A stretch of DNA of 64,000 nt from Azophilus sp963663395 (lineage in GTDB: Bacteria > Pseudomonadota > Gammaproteobacteria > Pseudomonadales > Azotimanducaceae), in assembly GCA_963663395.1 (NCBI GenBank), contig OY760226.1, positions 2,604,001 to 2,668,000 on the forward strand, read 5' to 3'. Of the stretch, positions 33,851-41,208 are shown piece by piece; within the stretch, counting starts at the first letter, position 1, and every line of letters starts with the position of its first letter. The notes under the pieces were generated by a model. It made no database searches and was not told the DNA's origin. It saw only the letters and a program-made list of their open reading frames with translations. Made by a program: the position numbers and the translations under genes.

Positions 33851-35245
33851 TCACCCGTCTTCCAGCAGCGAACAAAGCCGGGTGTCGAGCGGTGCGGCAT
33901 GTATCTCCGAATCCAGTATCAGGGCCTTGCCGCCCGCTGTCCAGCGGGGCCAGGACAGGGCGCCGTCGTCATTGGGATCGCCGGTGGCCGCGAACTGCAG
34001 CCAGAAATTCATCATCTGCCGGGTGAGCGCACGGTCGGCTTCGCCGGTGGGCAACCAGCGGTCGTGGGTATCGAATACGTAGGGTATTTCAGCGCCGTGG
34101 TAGGCGCCGATCCCATGTTCGCCGGCGCGTACCCGGTCGAACCGGTAGACCCAGGTCGGTGTGCCCGCCGCCGCGAAACCGTCGGCCAGCGCCCAGCTCG
34201 GGCAGTGGAACTGCATGGCGGATTGCAGCGCATCGAGTCGTTCGCGCAGGGGCTCGCCGGCCAGAAGGGCAGATACTCCGGCGCGCTCGGAAACGACATT
34301 CAACGCGTCCTGCCAGTCTGCCTCGGTGGCTTCGTCCAGGTACATCAACACCTCGTGTGCGTTGGTGCCCAGGATGACCTCGCGCGTTTCGAATTTCCCG
34401 TTGGCGATGAGTTCCGCCGGCGCTGCGGGGAGCAGCCAGCCGTCCACCGGAGGATCGTCGTACCCGCGTTCGTAGTGCTCTTGCGAGAGAGCGAACAATT
34501 CGTCTGCCGGGAGGTTCCGCAGTTCCCCGATGTCGCGGACGCCGGCCGAGTCCAGGAAACGAACGCCCTCGGCCTCGTCGTCGCCAACGGTGCGGCGTTG
34601 CCGGGCGGGCCAGCCGCCGCTCTGGGAGATTGCCCGGTGAAACAGCCCGTCGGCCAGCGGCGACAACAGCAGGTACGCGATGTTGCCGGCGCCCGCCGAC
34701 TCGCCGAAGAGCGTAACCCTGCCGGGGTCGCCTCCGAAACTGGCGATATTGCGCTGCACCCAGCGCAACGCTTCGATCTGGTCGAGAATGCCGTAGTTGC
34801 CGGAGGAGGCGTGTGGAGACTCGGCGCTGAGCTCGGGATGGGCCAGAAATCCGAACACATCGAGCCGGTACTGGATGGAGACCACGACGGCACCGCGCGC
34901 GGCCAGTTCATGGCCGTGATAGTTGGGCTCGAATGACCAGCCGCCGGTATTGGCGCCACCGTGGATCCAGACGAGCACGGGCAGGCTGGCGCCGGCGTCG
35001 GGTGTCCAGATGTTGAGAAACAGGCAGTCCTCGGACGTCTCAGGCATCTCGTAGACGACGTCCGGCGGCTGCCCGAAGGCTCTGGCAACGCCCTGATACC
35101 ACTGGACATTGCCGTCATCCTGCATGCAGACCGGCGGCCTGTGCGTGGCGTCGACAGCGCCGGTGGCAGTGTGGGGTACCGGCGGCCGCCAACGCCGGTC
35201 CCCGGACGGCGCCTCGGCGAAGCGGATGCCGCTGAAACGGATCAC
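33851..35245 (-). CDS. Type-B carboxylesterase, probably a lipoprotein with an unresolved start
   Basis: Serine esterase of the type-B carboxylesterase/cholinesterase family. From the first standard start (GTG 35243-35245) it has 464 residues. Triad residues are Ser in GESAGAGN, Glu in GTNAHEVLMY and His in GAYHGAEIPYVFD; the oxyanion loop is WIHGGANTGG. This start cuts the first beta-strand. The same frame stays open upstream and encodes what looks like a lipoprotein leader (GIVAFALAAAC, about 35287-35319), but no ATG/GTG/TTG precedes it; a CTG at about 35340 is one candidate. The IS remnant nearby may have removed the real start. Operon with a BCCT transporter hints at choline-ester use (inference). 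Confidence 0.8.
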   Translation of the reverse strand: MIRFSGIRFAEAPSGDRRWRPPVPHTATGAVDATHRPPVCMQDDGNVQWYQGVARAFGQPPDVVYEMPETSEDCLFLNIWTPDAGASLPVLVWIHGGANTGGWSFEPNYHGHELAARGAVVVSIQYRLDVFGFLAHPELSAESPHASSGNYGILDQIEALRWVQRNIASFGGDPGRVTLFGESAGAGNIAYLLLSPLADGLFHRAISQSGGWPARQRRTVGDDEAEGVRFLDSAGVRDIGELRNLPADELFALSQEHYERGYDDPPVDGWLLPAAPAELIANGKFETREVILGTNAHEVLMYLDEATEADWQDALNVVSERAGVSALLAGEPLRERLDALQSAMQFHCPSWALADGFAAAGTPTWVYRFDRVRAGEHGIGAYHGAEIPYVFDTHDRWLPTGEADRALTRQMMNFWLQFAATGDPNDDGALSWPRWTAGGKALILDSEIHAAPLDTRLCSLLEDG

Positions 35246-35527
35246 CTCGGCCCCGCTCCTGGCGGATACGGTGGTTCCGGCATATTGGGGTGTTTGCGAG
35301 GCACAGGCGGCAGCAAGCGCGAACGCGACTATCCCGGTACAAAGCGCGCCGGCCAGGTGACCTGTTACGGCTGAAACGCCTGGCTCACGAACAGGCGATG
35401 ATCCGCCAGCGTTGCAGCGGCTGACGGGGCCGGACCCATTACCGGGGACACGCCCCGGTCCGGCGTACCTGCCGGACGCACCTTCGATTGAAATGGAAGC
35501 TCCCTCCGGCTCGTCAGCACCATGATG
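35246..35527. other. Esterase leader region and unassigned sequence
   Basis: Up to about 35340 this is likely the missing 5' coding end of the esterase (see that entry). From 35341 to 35527 nothing is recognised other than a GC-rich inverted segment around 35436-35476 (ccggacccattaccggggac region). Confidence 0.4.
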
Positions 35528-35905
35528 CTACAGGTCCCAGCTGAAACCGTACACTTTGACTGTTTTCGGCGGCCGGGGAATTTGCCCGGTCCAGCCATCT
35601 TCACCGCACAACCCGCAGATCGATGGTTTCGAGTCCAGCGCGTAAACCGTGTTCGACAAGTCCAGGCCCAGATCCTCTTCGGCGTAGAGCTTGCGTGCTT
35701 GTGCCATCAGCCGTTGCAAACGTAGACGAGTCCCGGCGCTCGCGTCGAGCCTGACGGGGGCGCGAATCATGGCCGACTGCCGCGCTTCGAAAATTCGCGG
35801 TGTCAAGTCCAGTGCTTTCAGCGTGCGAACATTGGTCGACGATTCGGGCAAACAAGGCAAAAAATCCATCAACTGCGAAGCGTCTTGCCGATGGTTCGCC
35901 TGAAA
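35528..35905 (-). pseudogene. IS4-family transposase remnant
   Basis: The minus strand carries degenerate pieces of an IS4-type DDE transposase. At the start, a stretch reads HRQDASQLMDFLP, matching the usual N-terminus (N-x-G-x-T-x-F-x-QLMDFLP). NVRTL follows, then a large internal gap. After that comes LRLQRLMAQARKLYAEEDLGLDLSNTVYALDS, which includes the first catalytic Asp (YALDS). After this point the match decays (PKTVKVYGFSWDL corresponds roughly to the K-x-A-V-K-x-H-x-L-L-D-L strand) and ends in TAG. The other two catalytic acids are absent, and no inverted repeats were identified. It is a non-functional relic about 0.4 kb long. Confidence 0.7.
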
Positions 35906-38346
35906 GCACAGCAGCGGGACACCACCTATATCCTCATTACGTTGGCGCGGCAGTGGTTGTGGGTATATCTTTACTTGGCGCGGTCGGCGTCTCCGTGAGT
36001 GCCATCGCGGAGGAAAGCGGTGCCAGCGAAGAGAGCGGGGCCACGCTCGAGGAGATCGTCGTCACCGCGCGGAAGGTACAGGAGTCGGCCCAGGACGTGC
36101 CGGTTGCCATCACCGCGATCACCCAGGAACTCGAGCAGTCAAGCGTTCGTAACCTGACCGATCTGAACGGCTTTGCACCCAACGTGGTCATCAACAGGGA
36201 TGGCGGCCGCTCAAACGGTGCGAACATCAACATCCGGGGGATCAGCCCGACGCGTTCGGACGACAACTCGTTCGACGCTCCGATTGCCGTGATGATCGAC
36301 GGTGTTCACCTCGGCTCCAATGCCGGGCAGATTCTCGAGAACTTCGACATCGAACGCGTCGAAGTCTTGCGGGGTCCCCAGGGCACCCTGTTCGGAAAGA
36401 ACACCGTCGGCGGTGTGGTCAACGTTGTGCGCAGCCGGCCGACCGGTGAATTCGGCGGCAGGTTCAAGGCGACGGTCGGCGAAAACGGCCAACTCGAGCT
36501 GCGCGGTGTGTTGAACACCGTGCTCGTTCAAGACGTCCTGGCAGCCAAGTTCTTCGTCACTCATATCGAGGAAGACGGATACCAGGAAAACATCACCACC
36601 GGTGACGATGTTCCGGTCAAGGACTACCAGAATTACGGCGCGACCCTGCTGTGGACGCCCGACGATCGCTTTGAGGCGACGTTTACGGCGGAGAGGTTCA
36701 AGGACCAGAGCCAACTGAACGCCTACCAGACCAACTACAACCTTGCCGCGGGCGTGGAATCGTCGCCGGCGGACAACCGGGAAAAAGACCTGTCGCTGGG
36801 TTCGGTCACCTGTTTCACCTTCCCGGAAACCTGCAGGACCAGCCTGGACCGTCCCGGATACTCCGAGAACGATACGGAAAACGACGCGGACCTGGACATA
36901 ACCGCCTTGACGCTGAACATGAGCTACGAGCTCAACGAAAACATGGCGCTGCGCTCCGTCACCGGTTACCGCGACATGGACGAATGGCGCATCTATGACT
37001 TTGACGGGTCTGCGGCTCCGTACATCACCATTGAGCGTGACAACGTCTTTGAACAGTTCAGCCAGGAATTCCGTCTGGAGGGTCAGTGGGACAGGCTGTC
37101 GCTGATTGCGGGCGCCTACTATTGGAACAGTGAATTCACCCAGGACTGGGTGACGGGTGGCCGATTCTGGGCATCCCTGTTCGGCGCCGTGGCCTATACG
37201 CCGACCCTCTGGCAGCTCTGTCAGGGCAGCAACGGCCTGGACGGGATATTCGCCCCGATCGCCTGTGACCTTGGCTTGCCGAACGGCGTCGCACCGGGTG
37301 CCGACGTTACGCAGATTCTGTATGAAACCCAGGAAACCTCTTCGGTTGCCCTGTTTACCCAATTGGAATACGACGTGACCGACCGGCTGGCGATTCTCGC
37401 CGGCATCCGCTGGACACAGGAAGAAAAAGACTTCGTGGCGGGCCAGTCTTACCTGTCGAACGTAGAGCGTCAGTGGGACAGGAACTTTCCGGGCTACGCC
37501 GACCTTGAGAACAAGTGGACGGAAGTATCTCCAAAGTTCGGCGCAAGCTACCGGATTACCGACGACGCGATGGTTTACGCCTCCTACTCCGAGGGTTTTC
37601 ACTCCGGCGGCTTCTTTGGCGTCAACCAGAACATCCGGGATTTCGAGCGTGACCAGTACGACCCGGAGTACGCGGAGAGCTGGGAAGTCGGCCTGAAAAG
37701 CCAGTGGCTGGACAACCGGCTGCGAATCAACGTCACCGCGTTCCAGAACGACTTCACCGACAAGCAGGAATCGTTCGTCAAGCTGGACAACGATACCAAG
37801 ACCGTTGCCACCGTCTTCGAAAACGCGGCCAGCGTGACCTACAAGGGCGTGGAAGCGGAGGTCATGTTCGCTGCGACGGAAAACCTTCGTCTGTTCGTCA
37901 ACTACGGCTATCTCGATGCCAAGTACGACGAGTTCGATCTTGATATCACGCCGACAGACGACGTTGACAATGTCGTCGATGCGACCTTCCTTACGCCAAG
38001 GAACGCTCCCGACTTCACGTTGGGCCTCGGCTTTGTCTTCAACTATCCGATCGGCCCGGGAGAGCTTGAGATATTCACCAAGTGGTCCGGGAGAGGCGAC
38101 CAGGAAACCGATGTCCTGAACCTGTCGTCCGGACGATTGGCGGGTGGTGAGAACGACGACCTGAGCGCCACGATCGGCTACCGCATGGACCGTTTGAGCT
38201 TCACCGTCTTCGGCACCAACCTGACCGATGAGCGCTGGGAAGTACCCATCGTGCTCGGCGGCAGCAACACGACGCCGGCGCTGTTCATCGTCGGCAACAC
38301 GAATCGGCCCCGTCACATCGGTGTCGAAGTGGGTTACGACCTATAA
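35800..38346 (+). CDS. TonB-dependent outer-membrane receptor 1 (5' end disturbed)
   Basis: Outer-membrane active transporter of the TonB-dependent receptor family; substrate unknown. From the first possible start (GTG 35800) it has 848 residues, but the first 40 or so are antisense to the transposase relic and not protein-like. A likelier start is GTG 35953, giving a short leader VVVGISLLGAVGVSVSAIA. The TonB box is EEIVVTAR and the plug has VEVLRGPQGTLFGKNTVGG. The barrel ends in a hydrophobic/aromatic strand (GVEVGYDL). It is clearly related to the next two receptors but lacks their promoter, ribosome site and Met start. Extracellular-loop Cys pairs (VTCFTFPETC; CQGS...IACDLG) are conserved. 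Confidence 0.8.
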   Translation: MSSPVLSACEHWSTIRANKAKNPSTAKRLADGSPESTAAGHHLYPHYVGAAVVVGISLLGAVGVSVSAIAEESGASEESGATLEEIVVTARKVQESAQDVPVAITAITQELEQSSVRNLTDLNGFAPNVVINRDGGRSNGANINIRGISPTRSDDNSFDAPIAVMIDGVHLGSNAGQILENFDIERVEVLRGPQGTLFGKNTVGGVVNVVRSRPTGEFGGRFKATVGENGQLELRGVLNTVLVQDVLAAKFFVTHIEEDGYQENITTGDDVPVKDYQNYGATLLWTPDDRFEATFTAERFKDQSQLNAYQTNYNLAAGVESSPADNREKDLSLGSVTCFTFPETCRTSLDRPGYSENDTENDADLDITALTLNMSYELNENMALRSVTGYRDMDEWRIYDFDGSAAPYITIERDNVFEQFSQEFRLEGQWDRLSLIAGAYYWNSEFTQDWVTGGRFWASLFGAVAYTPTLWQLCQGSNGLDGIFAPIACDLGLPNGVAPGADVTQILYETQETSSVALFTQLEYDVTDRLAILAGIRWTQEEKDFVAGQSYLSNVERQWDRNFPGYADLENKWTEVSPKFGASYRITDDAMVYASYSEGFHSGGFFGVNQNIRDFERDQYDPEYAESWEVGLKSQWLDNRLRINVTAFQNDFTDKQESFVKLDNDTKTVATVFENAASVTYKGVEAEVMFAATENLRLFVNYGYLDAKYDEFDLDITPTDDVDNVVDATFLTPRNAPDFTLGLGFVFNYPIGPGELEIFTKWSGRGDQETDVLNLSSGRLAGGENDDLSATIGYRMDRLSFTVFGTNLTDERWEVPIVLGGSNTTPALFIVGNTNRPRHIGVEVGYDL

Positions 38347-38360
38347 GCCCGATGCGGCAA

Positions 38361-38391
38361 AAAAAACCCGGCAGCCGCCGGGTTTTTTTTT
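38361..38391. terminator. Bidirectional terminator after receptor 1
   Basis: Stem cccggc (38367-38372) / gccggg (38377-38382), six to eight A before and nine T after. It can work on both strands. Confidence 0.85.
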
Positions 38392-38511
38392 GCGTCGGGA
38401 AAGGCGCACAGCACCTCAGGCGCCCGGGTTCGATGGACAATGGCACCTTGCAAGTCAAGCAACCTCCTGCTATAGGCAAAGACCGTCTGCCGTGACTTTT
38501 TCTGAGGTCGC

Positions 38512-38545
38512 TGCTAGAGTTTTGGCGACTCTCATCCCGAGAGTC
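38512..38545 (+). promoter_or_regulatory. Extended -10 promoter and leader hairpin of receptor 2
   Basis: The -10 TAGAGT (38515-38520) is preceded by TGC (extended -10). A 7-bp perfect hairpin gactctc/gagagtc lies at 38527-38545. The same layout (TGG-TAGAGT at 41149-41157) precedes receptor 3, so the two copies share a leader. Confidence 0.4.
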
Positions 38546-38569
38546 CAGGAGAGCATAGGAGGGAAATCA

Positions 38570-40966
38570 ATGCTTAAACGAGCCAAGTCGCTGGTTTGGC
38601 CAGCAGTAGCCATCGCCTGTGGAAGTCTGGGTCTGGGTGCAACCACCATGGTTTACGCCGAGTCCGAGTCTGCCGAGTCGTCAGGCGCCATGATTGAGGA
38701 GATCATCGTAACGGCTCGGAAGCGCGAGGAATCCGCCCAGGAAGTACCGGTGGCGATCACGGCGCTTTCCGGTGAACTGAGAAGTTCGACGCTGCGCAAC
38801 CTGGCCGATGTCAACGGATATGCGCCCAACGTGCAAATCTCGGAAAACCCGGGAAGAACCGGCGGCTCCGATATCACCATTCGGGGAATCAGCCCCACGC
38901 GGACAGACGACAACTCGCTGGATTCGCCCATAGCCATCGTGATCGACGGCGTTTTTCTGGGAACTCTCTCGGGGCAGATTATTGAGAATTTCGACCTGGA
39001 GCGGGTCGAGATCCTGCGCGGCCCCCAGGGCACCCTGTTCGGCAAGAACACTGTCGGCGGCGTTGTGAACGTCGTCAGAAGCCGCCCGACCGGGGAATTG
39101 GGCGCGCGGCTCAAGTACACCGTCGGCAAGTGGGGACAGCGGGAATTGCGGGCGGTGGTCAATGCCCCCGTTATCGAGGACTCGCTGGCCGCCAAGGTTT
39201 ACTACTCCACCATCGAATCCGATGGCTATGTCTACAACAGCAACCTGCAGGAAGATTTTCCGAAAAAAGACTACAGCAACTACGGTGTGACGTTGCTGGC
39301 TACCCCAAACGACCGGTTCGAGGCGCTGTTCACGGCCGAGAAGTACAAGGACAACTCCGACATCGGCTCGCCGACGCACGGGTACAACCTGCCTCCGGGC
39401 CTCGCATCACCGCCGGCGGATCCGCGTTCTCCGGACTTTTCGGGCGGGTTCCTGGGTTGCATCGGCGGTTACACGGAGTGCCGGACCTCACTCGACCTCC
39501 CGGGCGACACCACGATGGACTACAACGGTCCGGCCTCATTCGATGTCAATGCCTATACCCTGAGCATGAACCTGGACCTGAACGATCAGTTTCGGCTGAC
39601 GTCTGTCACCGGCTATCGTGAAATGGTCGAAGACCGGCTGATCGACTTTGACGGCGCGAAAGGCAACTACATCACCATTGAGCGCGACAACGACTATGAA
39701 CAGTTCAGCCAGGAATTGCGGCTCGAGTTCGTCAACGAGAAGACCTCCGCCATCGTCGGCGCCTACTACTGGCGCAGCGAATTCGAGCAGGACTGGGTAA
39801 CGGGCGGTTCGTTCTGGTATTCCCTGTTTGGCGGAGTGGTCAGTAATCCCGCTCTGCTGCAAGCCTGCTGGGGCGGCGCGTTTGCACCGATTGCCTGCGA
39901 CACGGGCGCGCCCGTGGACGACCCGGGGTGGCAAGGACCAGAACTGGCCCAATTGCTCTACGAGGACCAGGTAACCAAGTCGATCGCCTTCTTTACCCAG
40001 GTGGACTATGAAATCCTGCCCAAGCTGACCGCTACCGCCGGCGTTCGCTGGACGGAGGAGAAGAAGGACTTCATCGGCGCGCAGTCCTATCTGGCGCCGG
40101 TGAACCGCGCCTACGTGCACAACCACCCGGGTTTCGCGGACCTGAGCCAGAAGTGGGACGAGATCTCGCCGAAATTCGGGCTGAGCTACCAGTACTCGGA
40201 CGACATCATGTTCTACGCATCCTATTCGGAAGGCTTCCACTCTGGCGGTTTCTTTGGCGTCAACCAGAACACCCGCGACTTCGTGCGCGACCAGTACAAC
40301 CCGGAGTACGCCAATTCCTGGGAATTCGGCATGAAGGGGCAGTTCTTCGCCAACCGCATGCAGTTCAACCTGACCTACTTCTATAACGATTTCGACGACA
40401 AGCAGGAGCAGGCAGTACAGCTCGACCAGGACACCAAGACGGTTGCAACCGTGTTCAGCAACGTGGCCAAGGCCGTCTACCAGGGCGTCGAGGCCGAAGT
40501 GCAGTTCGTGGTCAATGAGCACATCAACCTGTTCGCCACCTACGGCTTCCTGGATGCCGAGTACAAGGACTTCATGACCGACCTCAACCCGCTGGACGAC
40601 AACCTTGGCCAGAAGATCGAGGACGCCACACATCTGCGTCCCCGTAACGCCCCCGAGAACACGTTCGGGGTTGGTGGTACCGCAACCTTCCCCGTCGGCG
40701 AAGGCGAAATCGAGATTCATGCCAAGTACAACTATGTCGATGAAATCGAGGCGAGCCTGGTCAACGCCGAGCACCTGCAGATCGCTTCGAGGGAATTCGT
40801 CCTCGCATCCGTCGGTTATTACTGGCGCAATATGGGCGTGACGCTGTACGGCCGCAATCTGAACAATGCGGTGACTGAAACGCCCGGCAATATCGCCGCG
40901 CTGTTTGCAGTGAGCACGGTGACGCCCGGCCGGACCTGGGGCCTGGAATTCGAGATGGAGTTGTAG
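38570..40966 (+). CDS. TonB-dependent outer-membrane receptor 2
   Basis: A 798-residue receptor from ATG 38570, with AGGAGG 7 nt upstream; the longer open frame upstream runs over the terminator and is not used. Signal peptide LVWPAVAIACGSLGLGATTMVYA, then an Asp/Glu/Ser spacer and the TonB box EEIIVTARK. The plug contains VDGVFLGTLSGQIIENFDLERVEILRGPQG (read in parts) and LFGKNTVGG. The 22-strand barrel has loops with Cys pairs (CIGGYTEC; CWGGAF...IACDTG). It ends LEFEMEL. Same length as receptor 3 and very similar to it; a recent tandem duplication is likely. Own terminator follows. Confidence 0.9.
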   Translation: MLKRAKSLVWPAVAIACGSLGLGATTMVYAESESAESSGAMIEEIIVTARKREESAQEVPVAITALSGELRSSTLRNLADVNGYAPNVQISENPGRTGGSDITIRGISPTRTDDNSLDSPIAIVIDGVFLGTLSGQIIENFDLERVEILRGPQGTLFGKNTVGGVVNVVRSRPTGELGARLKYTVGKWGQRELRAVVNAPVIEDSLAAKVYYSTIESDGYVYNSNLQEDFPKKDYSNYGVTLLATPNDRFEALFTAEKYKDNSDIGSPTHGYNLPPGLASPPADPRSPDFSGGFLGCIGGYTECRTSLDLPGDTTMDYNGPASFDVNAYTLSMNLDLNDQFRLTSVTGYREMVEDRLIDFDGAKGNYITIERDNDYEQFSQELRLEFVNEKTSAIVGAYYWRSEFEQDWVTGGSFWYSLFGGVVSNPALLQACWGGAFAPIACDTGAPVDDPGWQGPELAQLLYEDQVTKSIAFFTQVDYEILPKLTATAGVRWTEEKKDFIGAQSYLAPVNRAYVHNHPGFADLSQKWDEISPKFGLSYQYSDDIMFYASYSEGFHSGGFFGVNQNTRDFVRDQYNPEYANSWEFGMKGQFFANRMQFNLTYFYNDFDDKQEQAVQLDQDTKTVATVFSNVAKAVYQGVEAEVQFVVNEHINLFATYGFLDAEYKDFMTDLNPLDDNLGQKIEDATHLRPRNAPENTFGVGGTATFPVGEGEIEIHAKYNYVDEIEASLVNAEHLQIASREFVLASVGYYWRNMGVTLYGRNLNNAVTETPGNIAALFAVSTVTPGRTWGLEFEMEL

Positions 40967-41000
40967 TTCGTTTCTTCCAGGTCGTTGACCTGACAGAAAA

Positions 41001-41025
41001 GGCCCGGACTTGTCCGGGCCTTTTC
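41001..41025 (+). terminator. Terminator after receptor 2
   Basis: Stem ggcccgga (41001-41008) / tccgggcc (41013-41020) with loop cttg, then ttttcgttt. Confidence 0.85.
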
Positions 41026-41148
41026 GTTTCAGGCGCCGGGAAATTCGACCGCGCGCCCGGTTGCCCGGCGCTGAATAATCCAAGCTCGCTCCGGACACCT
41101 CCCGGACTGGGGCCCTTCCCGACTCGACTTTATTTGATTTGCAGCCGC

Positions 41149-41190
41149 TGGTAGAGTTTGGCTGGTTCTCGCGGTGGGAGACGCGGGACA
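41149..41190 (+). promoter_or_regulatory. Extended -10 promoter and leader of receptor 3
   Basis: TGG-TAGAGT (-10 at 41152-41157) followed by a leader with tctc/gaga pairing, the same arrangement as in front of receptor 2. Confidence 0.4.
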
Positions 41191-41208
41191 TAAAAGGGAG
41201 ATAAATCA

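Noticed and set aside
36211..38316. Open frame of about 700 codons on the minus strand opposite receptor 1
   Set aside because: Antisense shadow of a high-GC gene; the plus-strand frame has clear TonB box, plug and barrel motifs.
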